From: Monosporascus cannonballus
Taxonomy: Eukaryota; Ascomycota; Sordariomycetes; Xylariales
Length of the DNA: 64,000 nt
Assembly (NCBI GenBank): GCA_004154925.1
Contig: QJNS01000048.1
Location: forward strand, 1 to 64,000
Reading direction: 5' to 3'
Shown here: positions 11,509-24,676 of the stretch, piece after piece
Numbering within the stretch: position 1 is the stretch's first letter
How the letters are laid out: each line of letters begins with the position of its first letter
Program-made: the position numbers and the translations under genes
The notes under the pieces: generated by a model
Database searches by the model: none
What the model was told of the DNA's origin: nothing
What the model saw: the letters and a program-made list of their open reading frames with translations, nothing else

Positions 11509-12402
11509 GGTGAGAAGAAGGGGGCTCGTGTGCGTGCGCGGGTGTGTGTGTGTGTTTGAGAGGGGGCTGGGTGGAGGGTGACGACGAGATGATTAGATGA
11601 GATCGCTCGTCCGGGGGCATCCGAGGGATTGGTATTAATCGCATCAAAATGGTGTTACTACTTCTGGAGCTTCTTGTGCTGGGGTCTCGAACGACACCTA
11701 GGGACTTGAAGAAAGAGAGGGGATGTGGGTTGGTGTCCTCGTTCCACGTCTAGTGCTTTAGATTGCTCTGCGCAGTGTAGAAGGAACACCAACGACGTAC
11801 GCCGGCGGGCACATATCCCGTCATGTTTCGGGTGCGCATCTCCAGTCAATACCGAGCTTGCTTCCGACTGAGACGCTCGACTCCTTGCAGCCAACAGTGC
11901 TAGGATAGCGCTCCGTAATGCCCACCATGCACCGAGTTTAGCGAGCGAAACCTCCAAGGTCTGGAATCGAGCAAGTTGCATCACAACCAGGAAATATAAA
12001 TACATATGGGCGGAATAAAACAGCCTTGGGCAGCTCATAGTAGACCTGTCACCACATGAATACGACAACGCTGACAACGAGGACGCTAGTTTTGCGGAGT
12101 GGTCTCCAATTCAACCTGATCGGGTCTCGGCAGCTTGTAACATGATCTTGTACTGGTCCAGTAGAGGACAGGGGACTCTCACCGCTTACCAATTAGCCCC
12201 CGGTTGGGGAGGCGGCGGCGAGCTATTGACTACCTATGAAACAGCGTTGTGAATGCATCCGCCCTGACCAGTGTAATACAATTTTAATGTTCAGTCAGGT
12301 ATTTCTTGGAAGTGATAGCTACATATTCCATAGAAGATGCGATGGCAACAAAATCGGGTCCGAACACGCAAGGCCGAAGGAATCACGAAGCTCGCCTCCC
12401 TT
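11509..12402. other. Intergenic region
   Basis: About 0.9 kb between the exon-like frames and the 3' end of the alpha-glucuronidase gene. A short (GT)n tract lies near 11,535-11,555. A 139-codon minus-strand frame at 12077-11658 has no recognisable motif and is not supported. Confidence 0.45.
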
Positions 12403-15093
12403 TCATTCAACAACCCCCTTAGGTAGAACGGCGATATAGTCTAAGGGTGCCGTCTCCCTGCCATGCGGCTGCGTCTCAATCCTCACCACATCGCCCTTCT
12501 GGATCTCGACGTCCCTGAACGTGATCCTCGTGGCCGAGTGGCCGTCGATGCCCCTCGTCAGCGTGTACCCAAGGCGGTCCTCGAGATCGCCGACCCACGT
12601 GCCCAGGCTGCGGTCGTTGAGGAACAGCTCGTAGCTCGCCTGGCCCTCGTACAGGTCGTAGTACGCGACGGCGAGGTCGTAGACCCCGGCGGGGAAGTCG
12701 AGCGTCGCCCGGACGCCGGCGGCGGTGGAGTTGTCGACGGTCTGCACGATGCGCAGCCCGGACGCGGCCTCGAAGGGCGTCACGGCCGTGACGCGGTAGC
12801 CGTCGAGCTCCATGTCCTCGGCCTCAACGCGCCAGGGGTAGTTGCCGACGCGGCCGCGCGCGTCCGGGATCGACGACTTGTTGAAGTAGAACTGGTTGAT
12901 GGCGTCGCGCCACACGATGGCATGCCCCGCTTGGTACTCAAGCCGGAACAGCGTCTCCTCGAACCGCTGCCGGTCGATCTTGCCCTCGAGCGCCGCCCAC
13001 TGCGCCGGGAAGCCGAACGCCGTCTCCGCGCCCGCGTAGTGCGCATCGTAGAAGTGCTGGATTACCGTGTTCCCGTTCTTGAGCCGCTGCGTGTACGGCA
13101 CGTGGTGGAACCAGAGAAGGAGCTCGTCGGGCGTCGTCTCGACCTTCTCGTACATCGCCGCAATCTCCGGCGGGTAATGGCCCGCGTTTCCTGTGCCGTT
13201 CCACTCCGTGCGGTCCATGCCGATGCTATGCTCGTTGGCGCGTGTCCACTGCAACGCTTCCTGTCAGTGATGGCCCTTTCTAGACATCTTGGGCCAATAT
13301 ACAGGAGCTACTAAATATGCTCCAGGGGATATAGAACCCCAGAAGGCTCTGTCGAGAATCTGTGCGCGTAGCGTAGGAGATAGGGCACGAAAAAAAAAAT
13401 AACTTTAGAGATGGCTCACCATCCCCCAACCATTGCCGTCGTGCGAAGCCGGATTGGGCCCGTAATGCGGACCCGTGATGTCCGTCAGGGTCTGGATGCC
13501 GAGGTTGCCCGTGTAGTTCTCGTACGCCGGCCATGAAACCATCGACATCTTGGTGATCGTCTCGAGCACCCTCTCGTCGAACCCGAACGTCAAGCGTGTC
13601 CAATCCTGCAGCATGCGCACGTCGTCGCTCGTCGGGTCCCAGGCCAGGCGCCCGTAGGCATATAGGTTGGACATGGCCAAGTGGGTGCCAAGCCAGGTAG
13701 TATTCAGGCCCACGTTGACGACGGCAGCGTAGCCACTGAGCTTCTTGTTGAACGTCTTCCCGCTGAGGATATCCGTGCCGATGACGGATTTTTCGCCACC
13801 CACGCGGAGATCGTAATCCAGAATGGTCCTCCACAATGGTGGCAGGTAGACTAGGTGGCACTGCTGTCTGTAGTACTCCTGTGAAACCTGAAGCTCCATC
13901 GCCGAAGCTGTATTTGGCAGGTGCGCGAATAGCGGTGACGGGGGTTCGCGGACCTGGAAGTCTATCGGGCCGTATTTGATCTGGATCACGACGTTACCCT
14001 CGAAAGCGCCGTCCAGGTCCTTGAAAAACTCCATTTGGCCATTGGCGCGGTCGTTGTACCAATTTTCATGGCTCAAGTGATGGTCGTAGACGAAGGCACG
14101 GAACATGACTATACCGCAATAGGGCTGCACGGCCTTCGCGAACAAGTTCGCCCCGTCGGCGAGGGTCCGGTTGTACGTCAATGGGCCCGGTTGTCCCTCA
14201 GAGTTGGCTTTGACGAGGTAACCGACCATGTCTGGCACGTGCTCGTAGAGCTTGTTCGTGATGTCCGTCCACCACGCAATGACCGACTCGTCTAAGGGAT
14301 CATAGGTGTCCAGGCCGCCCAACGTCTGGGGAGAAGCGAAGTTGAGCGACACGCCAATTTTGACGCCCCAGGGCCGCATCGCATCCGCGATCCTTCCAAG
14401 TCCGGACATGTTCTCCGGGGACAGTAGGATCGGATTCGCATTGACATTGTTAACAATGATGCCGTTGACGCGAATGGAAGACAACAAACGCGCGTAGTCA
14501 TACACGCGGGTTAGATTAGAGGCGGTAAGGTTGTTCTCGAAGAAGACAGAAAGACCAGCGTAGCCGCGCTCGATGGTGCCGTCCATGTTGTCCCATTGGT
14601 TTACCCAGCGGATAGGAGCACTCGGGTTCGTTGCGTAGGCGACCTCGGAGAAGTTACCCTGGGCCATCATCGACAGGTATTCAAAGGCGCCGTATAGCGC
14701 GCCCCGTTCATTCTGTCCGACGATCTCGACGCTGTTGCCTTCGATGTTTAGCCAGAAGCCATCCTCTTCCAGCTCGGGGATGTCGGAGGCGCCCCCTGTT
14801 TCAGCATATGCTTCGAGGGTGCCCACCAGGATCGAGCTTTTCCCCTGGCGGTCATGGAGGCCTTCATGCGTCACTTCGAGTTTCTTGCCAATGACGCCCT
14901 GAATACCCTTCTGCAACTCCTTTCCGGCCGTGAAGACGGGGCTGACCTCGCTGGTGTTGAGAGCAATGATGTTCGTGGGGACCTTGGCATGAGGGAGCAT
15001 GCCGCGCGGCAGTCGTGCATATCGCAGCCATCCGTTCAGCCCGTCTTCTGCGGCCACAAGCCCCAGGGAGGCCAAAATCCAAATAGAACGCAT
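12403..15093 (-). CDS. aguA: Secreted GH67 alpha-glucuronidase (two exons)
   Basis: Predicted xylan alpha-1,2-glucuronidase, removing (4-O-methyl)glucuronic acid from the ends of xylo-oligosaccharides outside the cell. Exons 15093-13420 and 13248-12403 give 839 residues, the usual length for fungal GH67 enzymes. The intron (13419-13249, 171 nt, phase 0) starts GTGAGC, has CTGAC near its end and closes with CAG, joining GWGM to WTRANEHSIGMDRTE. Residues 1-15 (MRSIWILASLGLVAA) are a signal peptide. Family motifs: RWVNQWDNMDGTIERGYAG (162-180), KANSEGQPGP with the probable acid Glu299, KYGPIDFQ with Asp378 and LQVSQEYY with Glu406 as the probable base pair of carboxylates. The C-terminal beta domain includes YPWRVEAEDMELDGYRV. 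All catalytic residues are present and the frame is intact although the AT-rich mutated block starts less than 1 kb upstream. There are several Asn-X-Ser/Thr sites. Confidence 0.93.
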
Positions 15094-15155
15094 CCTGGCG
15101 AATCCCGAGCTGCGGGCAGATCTGATGCCGGACGCCGGGAGAGAGGATGATCTTG

Positions 15156-15164
15156 CTTTTTATA
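15156..15164 (-). promoter_or_regulatory. TATA box of the alpha-glucuronidase gene
   Basis: TATAAAAAG on the minus strand, 63-71 bp upstream of the ATG at 15093. Position and sequence fit a core promoter element. Confidence 0.5.
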
Positions 15165-15258
15165 CATGGTAGCTACCCAAACATATAGGGACATCGTCCG
15201 CGAAGCTGATAGTAATAGGGCACCAGAAGCCAGGTTTGAGCACAAGCCGTCGCTTATA

Positions 15259-15264
15259 GGCTAA
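15259..15264 (+). promoter_or_regulatory. Possible XlnR/Xyr1 binding motif
   Basis: GGCTAA, the established core motif of the fungal xylanolytic activator XlnR/Xyr1, lies 166-171 bp upstream of the alpha-glucuronidase start. A CreA-type motif CTGGGG (15291-15296) lies 27 bp further upstream. Both are short motifs, so chance occurrence is possible, but xylan-dependent induction with carbon repression is how this enzyme family is normally controlled. Confidence 0.4.
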
Positions 15265-16306
15265 AACCTGGTAATATGCTGGACTGGATTCTGGGGAGCT
15301 CCTCTGCTCCATCCACGCGTAATTATGTATGGCCCATTCCATGCGCTCGGCCTTGTTTAATGCGATGGGAGGCACGTATTACTCCGCCTTCTCCGCCTTC
15401 TCCAGCTTTCCCGCAAATTTGGGGAATACAATCCCTAGCCCCGGGACTGGCGTAGCAGCAGTTTGCGTAAGTTGATGGGGTAGAGATGCAGGGTAGCATA
15501 GCCTGAGAGCATTGTCTGGACCATGGGCAAGATTTAAAAAGCCCTCCCGTAAAGTCTTGCCCCTTTTCTCCCCTGAACCAGATGGATGCAGGTACTCCAT
15601 TTTTGCTGGATTATTGTTTTCAAACATATTTGATACGATGGTCGGGCGCGAAAGTGTGCGATCATAGCTTGTCGTGTCCACAGTACGGACCGTGGCTTTG
15701 CAAACGTTATTTCCATTTAAGTAGGTACACTGTGCCCACGTTTTAATGTGAGGTTGCGAACGAGGTTTATTGTGTCGAAAATCCCGTTCCCTTAGAACCG
15801 ATTGCCGTATTTGGATCTTGGCACGTCCCGAATAGGGAAAATAGGAAAGCAAAGGTAAGCGAATCATGCGGCTCGTGCGTTGGCAAAGCTATCGAAGCCC
15901 TGAAGCTTTACCTCGGCTAGCTCAGGCCTCTGCTGGCTCGTTTCTATTTTTGATGTACTTTTATATACTACGCCAAGGTACTAAAATTAACTAATCAAAT
16001 AACGTATCCCCGTAACGAGCTAACGATGCCTAAGTTAAAATTACGCCAAAACATTTTTTATGGAATATTTTTCTTATTAGAATAATCAATTTCTTTTATT
16101 TATATAATTAATTTAAATCGAATAATTTTAATGTTTTAAATATAGAATAAATAGATATTAATACTTACATGATTTTTTTTTTAAAAATTTTAACATAATA
16201 ATTATAATTAATATAATTAAGTCAAAATTTAGCAATATAACCGATTATAATATTTTTATAGTTATAATAACGCAAATACCGCGTATATTATTTTGTTATA
16301 AGTTAT
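15265..16306. other. Boundary between gene-rich and AT-rich DNA
   Basis: Composition is ordinary to about 15,950 and then becomes very AT-rich within roughly 100 bp. A 162-codon minus-strand frame at 15867-15379 has no recognisable motif and lies in the GH67 promoter region, so I do not call it a gene. GTTAT at 16302-16306 is the left target duplication of element A. Confidence 0.55.
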
Positions 16307-16719
16307 TGTTATAGAAGCAGGGGTTCCTGCTTCGAGGAAACCAGCTTTTAAGGCCTAGCGTAGTCCTATTACGGTAAAACTCCGAATGGGAAAATTTGAC
16401 TTTCGAAGTGATCTAAATAATTTAGATAATCTAGACCAGATTATATAAATTGCATAGATTTACAACAAACTTATTAAAAGGCGAATAGATATATATTAAA
16501 TCGGTATTTATATATATAATATTTACTTAATTTTTCAATTCTTAGTTATTAATTTGAATTTATAACTAAAGATAGCTATTTTTTATTATAAGAAAATTTT
16601 TAAAATTGTTTACCAAATAAACCTTTAAATTATTCCTCGTCTTATTATTACTTATTAATCAAAACCCTGTTTCGAATATTCCTTATATTTTCAACTAAAA
16701 GTATAATAGGTTCGTTATA
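16307..16719 (+). repeat. Left LTR of element A
   Basis: 413 bp, aligns throughout with 37191-37604 and with the split LTR at 59385-60622. Its terminal CA has become TA (16718-16719), as expected from RIP. Confidence 0.88.
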
Positions 16720-17589
16720 TTTTAATAGCTTTTTAATTAATAGCTGACGAATAATTTACCGTTTAATTAAGGCATAAGCTTTTTTGAATTTAATGCAAAC
16801 GATGATATAAGATGACGTTTAAAAGATAAACAGCATATACGATCCTCGTTATTGCTAATGAAATATTACTAACCAGACTTGATAATTTACCACCTATTAA
16901 AAAAGATTTCCAATTAATCGAGAAAATGGTCTCTTTTACTACTTGATCCAAAGAAGGTTTTTTTTCCTTTTAACTCTATGTTACGACCTAATCAGACTTA
17001 GCCTGCAGAAACGGTCAAGCTAGGACCATGGGATTACGTTAGTCCGGATTACGTAACTAGTGCTTAACGGGAATTTATTAAGTCCGAATAATTAGCATTA
17101 AATACTCGTTTAACGAGGCTTTATTAAGCAAAAACGAATAATAACAATAAAAATAGGATATATACGATTATTATTTTTATAATATAAATAATATTAATTT
17201 GAAATAATAATTTATTATTGAAAATATTTTTAATCTTACGAAATATAATAAGTTATTATAATAATTACTGAAATTTTTAAAATAGTTTTATTAATATAAA
17301 TACGTATAACTTCGGTTTAATAATTGATTAAATCCTATAGCCGTTACATATTATAAGTTCTTATTTAATAATGTCTTTGAATTGTAAACAATATCTCTTT
17401 TAATTAAAATATTAATTAATACTTAAATACTTTTTATTATCGCGTAATTCGAAACCAGAATTGGAATTTTAATGACTAAATTCAATAATTTATAAAATAA
17501 GCGGTAATTATCAGAATATATATTATTATATTACGATATAAAATAAAACAAACCTTAGCCTATTAACGGAAAAGAAATATATAAAATTT

Positions 17590-18240
17590 TTTTATATGGG
17601 TATGAATATATATTTATTTTCAGGATTTAGCTAAGCCCTTAAACAGAAAATTTGCCGTAATAACTTTCTTTATAGAAGGTGTTCTAGACTGGTTCGAACT
17701 AGGTATAAGGGATTACCTAGAGAACGCTAAGGCTAATTAAGGAAAAATTAAAGATCAATTTTGAGAATTTTAATAAAAAACGGACTCTTATGTAACAAAT
17801 TTCCAACCCGCAGCAAAAACGAATTTATTTCGAAATATATTATTATTTTCAGAAATCTTGTAACTAAAATAAAATAAACGGACGATAAAAGCAATAGTGT
17901 AATCGATATATTTTATAAAAATTTAAAAGATAACATTACAAATAAAATTATTAAAATTTTAAAACTTAAAATCTTAAACAGTTATATTATTAAAATAATT
18001 AAGGTCGATAATAAACTATACAAACAACGTATAAAACCACATAATATGTTTTTAAATATAAAAGTTTAAAGGATAATTGGAAGAAAAAACGCGATATATC
18101 GTTTACGACCTATAATATCGAACCAGAACTTATAAAACTTGGAGTTACTTATCAAAAAGCTAAAGTCGAATTAAATATTATAATTGCGAAAAAAGGGATA
18201 TAAGATTTATAAATATCCTTTAATTAAAAAACCACGGCAA
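17590..18240 (+). pseudogene. gag remnant of element B
   Basis: Around 17,640-17,740 the frame reads as a gypsy capsid segment (FFIEGVLDWFELGIRDYLEN, with shifts and stops around it). Near 18,175-18,215 a decayed CCHC knuckle is visible: the first Cys is Tyr and the following Gly is Glu, both G-to-A changes. Would have formed the particle; now broken. Confidence 0.6.
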
Positions 18241-19699
18241 AACAAATAGACGTGAATAGCTGAAAAATAATGTAAAAATAGTCAAAATAATACGAAAATC
18301 ATTATTAATATAATTGGAATTTAGTATCAAATAAGGTTATTACGGTAGGAAATTTCATGAAAAATATAAAAAGTTAAAAGAGTATCTTTAGAATATATAA
18401 AAAATAATAAAACACATTAAAAATAATTTAAAAGATATTAAAAATAAATAAAGAATATATGCCTTATAATATTTAATCGAGATAGTAAAATATATACTAT
18501 ATATTACAAACGACGTTAGTTTTAACATATAATAATTAAAAAACTTTATTTATTAATATATCGAACATATATGTAAAAGAAATTCAATTTTTTTAATAAA
18601 AACGAAAACCATAAAATAAGTAAATAATAATATTATTAAATAAATAACTTTGTAAAAGTAGCCAAAGGAATCATATCTATAAAAATAATTTTTTGATTTT
18701 ATAAATAATATAATTACTAATTCGTAAACAAATCAATTTAGTATATCGTCGAAAAGCATTGTTAAAAACTTATTACGGATTTTTATTCTTAACTGATATT
18801 TATTATCAATATTAAAAATATTATATTTTTAAAAACAATTTAAATAATATATTGAAAAGTTTTATTAAGATAATAATAAATTATAAAAAGATTAGTAGGA
18901 CGTTATATACTATACGGAAAAATAATTTACTTAATATGAAAAGAAATTATAACAAAATTAAAAATAATTAATTTTGTTAAAACGAATAAAACGTCGGCAA
19001 AAACGATAAGTATAATAGCTTATTACGCTACACAAAAAATATAGATAAAGTTCGATAGACTTTTTAAAACAAATTCAAAAAGTTATATATAAAAAACTTG
19101 TAAAATACTAAAATTTTAAAAGGTTTCCAAAAGAATACTTAAAAAAGGTTTTAAAAGCGACGATGAAAGCTGTTAGTAACTTTATTACTTTAGATATATA
19201 AATAAAACCATATTAATATATCGTAATAATAAATAACGAAAGTTTAAGCAGAAATTATATTGTACCAAATATGGCTAATAAGTTTAAATTATTATAAAAA
19301 ATAAGTTAAAATTTATATAATTATAAATCTTAAAAATTAAGATATCGCGAATAATAATACAGAGATTTTACGCGAAATTAGTTTTTTTAAAATCTTCATT
19401 TAAAAATAATATTAAACGATTAATTTCAATAATAATTTATTTAGGAATTAGGATATGATTTTAAAAGTATTATACATATAGTAATATAGAATTTTAATGA
19501 ACGAAAAATTGGCCAGGTACAGTTCGTTTTATATTCCGTTAACTCATAAAATAAGATTAAGATTTTAATATTCGATCGAAAATAATGACGAATATAAATA
19601 TAAAGATACGATAAACGCTTTATTATCTAAAGAAACAACATATAAATAAAAATAAGTATTAAAGAAAAATACGACGTATCGTTATTATTATTAAAGCGA

Positions 19700-22450
19700 A
19701 ATTAAGATAATTAAATAACGACTTAAAATAGTAATTCCAAAAACTAAAAATATTAATTAATATTTAATTATAATATTATAAATATAAATAGCCTTTTAAA
19801 AGGAAAATTAATACGAAATTATCAAAATATAATAAATAAAATTATGAAATAATTTTTAAGAAAGGTTTATTAATGAAGTTATACCTGATTTATAACTTTA
19901 ATAAAAATAAATTACGCGTTGTTAAAAAGTACTAAAAAATCGGTAATATAAAAATAAATTTAACTTTCGAAATTACCAGCAGAATACTTGATATTTTTCG
20001 TATCGCTTAAAGAGAACCAGAGATTACGGCTTGTAATTAATTATCGATAACGAGAGAATATTATTATTAAAAAATTACATATTATTACTCGTAATTACCG
20101 AAATACAAAATTAATTTTACGAAATTAACTAGTTTATAATCTTCAATTTCAAAAATAAATATAACGTTATTAAGATTAAAAAAATAGGAATAAAAACAAC
20201 TTTTAAAACGAAATACGGATTGTTTAAATATTGAATTACATTAATAAGATTTCCAAATATATTAGCAATCGTGTAACAAAGAGTAAATTATATATTACGG
20301 AAATATTTTGTTAATTTTATTATTGGTTATTTTAATAATATTTTTATATTTTAAGAACTGAAAAATGTATGCAAAATATTTTTATAAAGTTTTTAAGTTT
20401 TATAAAACGTAAAGCTATTAATTAATATAAAAAAAGTTAATTCTATAAATAAAAAGCAAGTTACGTAAAATATATTATTATCCCAGAATATATTAGGAGA
20501 AATTCCAAAAGATCGCTGCAATTATAAAATAGTCAATATCAATTGTAGTTAAAAAGATATAAACATTTTTTTGGATTTTCTTTTTTAAATTACTACAAGA
20601 AATTTATTCGAAACGTTAGAGGAATTATTATATCTTTAATTAATCTTATTAAAAGAACAGAGTTTATGTAAACGCCAAAAATAATAAAGCCGTTCTAGAA
20701 AATTAAGAATACAATTATTAATAAATTAATATTAATTATATACGATTTAATACTTTTCGCTAAACTAAAAACCGAGATTTCGAATTACGTATTAAATACG
20801 TAATTAAATAATAAGATAATTAAGAAAAACTTTATTTTATCTTATTTTTTATATAAGCTATAAAGAACCGAACTGAATAACAGCATCCCAAATAAAAATT
20901 GAATAGCTATAATTGTACCATTTCGAAAATTCAGATATTTCTTTAAACAATATTTATATTTACTTAAGGTTTATACAGATTATCAAAATTTTACTGGTTT
21001 TATTGCAACCAAAAAACTTATAAAACAATAATAACAATACGCGAAAAAGATGGCGAACTTCGACTTCGTTATTATTTATAAAAAAAACTTAAAAAACGGC
21101 AAAACAAACGTTTTAAGCAAAAGACCAAACTTTGAAAAAATTGGTTCAAATTAGCTATATAATATTTGATATTATTTTAAAAAGTTGTCTGTACTTGTGT
21201 CAAATTATAATGATACGAGCTATATTATACGATATAAACGAAAAAATAAAAAAATGTAATAATAATTTAACAAGAAACAAAAAATTAAAAAATCTACAAA
21301 TCGATAAAGAAGATCGAACGGACCTAATACGCCAAATATACAAGCATTAACTATACGAATACTTGAGAATTTACAAAATCTTAAAATAATTTTGACGTAT
21401 TTATTTTTTTAAAATAAAAATAAGAACTTAAAAAGTACGATAATAATATAACGTTTATAATAAGGCCAAAACGTAACGATATAAACTTTACGAAAAATTA
21501 TAACTATTACCGATCTTAAAAGAATTATGGGATTTAATTATTATAGATTTTATTATTAAACTTGTTTTATCCGAAAGTCTAGCAATAAAAATATATTATG
21601 ATAGTATTTTCGTTATCGTTAATCAGTTTACGAAACCTTCATATTTTTTTACCTTATTATAAGGATATTAATATAAAACAAATAGTATATATTATTTTTA
21701 AAAACATTTTTCACGTATACGAAATACTATATAAAATTATTTTAAATAAAAAATTACGTTTATTTCAAAGTTTTTGCAAAGGTTTATATTATAAATCGGC
21801 TTAAGTTACAATTTTTAACGTATTTATATTTTAAACAGACAAATAAACAAAAACCGTAAATTAAATGTTAATATATTTATAATATTGTATATATTATAAA
21901 CAAAATAGCTCTGTTAAAAGGTTGTCTATAGTTTAATTAATTTATAACATTAATTACTAGGAAAATATTAAAATAATTTTAATATACGTAAACTTTAAAT
22001 TTATATCATATATTTATAAAAATATATAAAAATGAAGTTACTAAGGTCAGAATAACAAGAATAATTATATTAAAACCTAAAAATGAAGTTCTAATTTCTA
22101 GAAAGTTAAATAAATATTATAACGAAAAACGGTTAAAAGAATTAGTTTTCGAAAAAAGAAAAATGGTTCACATCATTAACAAAAACATTTAGAGGAGAAA
22201 GCTAAACAAAAATTTCGATTTTAAATATATTAATTATATAAAATTGTTACAAGAATCTTAGAAAATAATTACTAGTTAAAACATTTAGCAAAAGTTACAC
22301 TTTATTTAATTTTATATACTTCCAGATTGGAATTAATAACAATATATACTAAATATATACAGCAGAAAATAATATAAAAATAAGAGATATTATAATATAC
22401 GAAATAGAAAAAAATACTTATTATAAAGAGGAAAAACGGCCTTATCTAAT
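19700..22450 (+). pseudogene. pol remnant of element B (reverse transcriptase, integrase)
   Basis: Reverse transcriptase motifs appear at 20,040-20,400, including FKTKYGLFKY and RVNYILRKYFVNF. The catalytic motif reads YFNN at 20328-20339; one or both Asp codons became Asn by G-to-A (some gypsy families have YFDN). Integrase follows: ILVIV-like segment near 21,600, then KDINIKQIVYIIFKNIFHVY in the +1 frame (21,660-21,720), so a frameshift lies near 21,640. Many stops. Confidence 0.7.
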
Positions 22451-22489
22451 ACCTAATTACGTAAAAAACATACCCAAATTCCGAAAATA

Positions 22490-23150
22490 TTTGAGAGTTA
22501 GCCAAAAGTCTTATAAATATCTAACGTTTATTAAAAGGTTTTCACGAGTAACGGCGGAATTACCGAAGATGATAGCATCCCAGTTAGCATTTTCGAAGGA
22601 CCAGTTAGTATTACTAATGCCGGACCAATCCATGAAATTAGCAAAAGGGACTAATACAGTTATGGAGGCCTCGGCGTTAGCTTACTTTTGGCGCTTTTAT
22701 TTTTTCAACTTTTTTTAATAATTGCAGCCTTTTTATCTTATTTTTAATTTTTTCTTCAATACAAAAACGTTTTTGTTTACGGAGACGGATTAAACGTACG
22801 ATAATCTTGTTTATTTTTGGTTAATAATATTTTTGAAATTTCGAAAAACGTTTTTTTATAAAAGTTTTCTTTTATTTTAAACGTTAGGTTTTAGCGCGAA
22901 TATTGTTTAATAAAAAAAGGAGATACCGTTCCCGTTACAGAGAAAACCGCATTTAATATGAACTTTATATTTTAAAACATATTTTATTATTGGCATTTTT
23001 ACGCTTTAAATATATAAAATATACAGCATAATTTCAAAATTAAATTTATTAAAAACAAAAAAAAGGTTCTGACGACGAACGGAAAAAATGAAACCCGATA
23101 ATAATTTTTAATAATTCGTACTAATATTTTAAAAGAATAAACTGAATTTA
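22490..23150 (-). pseudogene. Opposite-strand frame of element B
   Basis: On the minus strand, antisense to pol and ending near its 3' end, a frame can be followed with shifts and stops: a segment similar to the better-preserved copy at 61960-62499, a basic helical stretch (about 22,760-22,850) and a C-terminal part containing SFENANWDAIISSVIPPLL (22,535-22,610). Its match to the copy in the reversed B-family element supports an original protein-coding frame. Function unknown. Confidence 0.5.
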
Positions 23151-23574
23151 CCCGAAAAAAAGTAATTTTAAAAGCAAACCTTTGGGAAAAAAGAATATCG
23201 TATTGCGATGTACGAAATTTGCTCTACAAAAACGGTTAAACTAAGACCGTGAGATTACGTTAATCCGGGTTACGTAATTAATATTTAGCAGAAATCTATT
23301 AAATATAACTAATTAACATTAAATATCCGTGTAACGAAATTTTATTAAGCAGGAACAAATAATAATAATAAAAATAGAATATATAAGATTATTATTTTTA
23401 TATCATAAATAATATCAGCTTATAATAATAATTCGTTACTTAAGATACCTTTAATATTATAAAACATAACAAATTATTATATTTATTATTCAGATTTCCA
23501 CGATACTTCTGCTAACATAAACTCCTATGACTTAGATTTAATAGTTGGTTAAACCGCATAGCCGTCACACCCTA

Positions 23575-24676
23575 AAAATATCTTTTACTTGTAAAGAAAA
23601 TAATAGAGATGTAAGGATTTGAAGTAAGTAAAGCCAAGGAAAAGGTTAAGAAGGAATACTCAGCCGAAAATTAAAAAGGAAAAACAAAAGAATTTACGGT
23701 TGAAGAAAAATATCCGATTGAAAGGCAAAAGAAAAAAAAGGACAAATTATCAGTCGATGAAAAACTATACATTCTAATAACGGAAGTACGAGCCTTAAAA
23801 AAGAAAAACGTTAAGCTTGTTTGTCAACAGCAACAAAGAGCTTCCACTTTGCTACGATTTGGCGCAAATCAATCAAAAGAAGTAACAGTTCCACCTTCCA
23901 ATTACCACGGAATGCCAGACGTCAAAAGTTATAAATAAATTCCTCTTAACCCTTAGGACGGATTTATCAATATACAAGGATTCCTAGTTTAAGCTAGATT
24001 TTACCTCAAAATTTATAAAAGTTCTTTAACGGAGGATTATTATAAAAATAATGGCTATTTTATAATTACTTACGAGAAAAAATTTTATAGTTCGAACTTA
24101 AAATAAAGAATTATTTGCAAAATTATTCCGAAAGCTTTTCGGATATAATTGATTACATTTTCAGTAAATACAAATATTTCGATAAGAAAATATAAACATT
24201 TTTTAGGTATTTCAGAAAAAAGATAATATATAATTAAACAGCTTTATTCTTTTCGCCAGACCAAGTAAATATTTAAATCTACGATTAAGTTTAACCGTTT
24301 AGCAATTATTTTTAACTTATTAAAAAGCGCGTTATTTTATCTTCATTATATCGGCTTAAAACTTTAGATTAAAGATAAGTTATATATAGAACCTAAAATT
24401 AAATCTTTTGCAAAATATACAAATAAGGCTATTATCGCCGACCTACGTACTTTTATCAGTATCTAGAAAAGAAGGGACCGGTAAACGAAATAACGATGAA
24501 AACTTTAATAGCCGAATTAAGAAAAACAAAGCTAAGCTTTAGAAAAAAGCGAATTCCGTTTGAAAAAAGTTTAAAAAATAAGTCGAAAATAAAATGTTTT
24601 AACTGTGGTAAAAAGGGGCATTTTAAAAACGAATATCGTTTTTCCGCCAAAAGGAATGTGAGAATACAGCCCCTAT
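23575..24676 (+). pseudogene. gag remnant of element A with zinc knuckle
   Basis: A Lys/Glu-rich segment (23,600-23,800), then MPDVKSYK near 23,915 and a capsid-like part (QARFYL-type) matching the copy in element D. A CCHC knuckle at 24595-24636 reads CFNCGKKGHFKNEY; the last Cys codon is TAT, a G-to-A change. Element C is inserted about 40 bp downstream, in coding sequence. Confidence 0.75.

Larger units (their letters stand above)
16979..23569 (+). mobile_element. Element B: Ty3/gypsy retrotransposon inserted in the leader of A
   Basis: 6,591 bp with LTRs 16979-17348 and 23209-23569 (start TGTTACGACC / TGTACGAAA, end CCGTTACA / CCGTCACA). Target duplications CTCTA (16974-16978) and CCCTA (23570-23574) differ by one C-to-T change, so the right copy keeps the original base. 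Contains remnants of gag (ALDWFE-like segment near 17,670), a zinc knuckle near 18,180, reverse transcriptase near 20,000-20,400, integrase near 21,540-21,960, and an opposite-strand frame near the 3' end. All are degraded. Confidence 0.88.

Noticed and set aside
11658..12077. 139-codon minus-strand frame
   Set aside because: No recognisable motif or homology and no partner exons.
12463..13314. 283-codon plus-strand frame opposite GH67 exon 2
   Set aside because: Antisense shadow of a GC3-rich exon; the minus strand has clear GH67 conservation.
15379..15867. 162-codon minus-strand frame upstream of GH67
   Set aside because: No motif, no codon bias, lies in the promoter region next to the AT-rich border.
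22491..22718. 75-codon plus-strand frame
   Set aside because: Lies opposite the antisense frame of element B and has no motif of its own.
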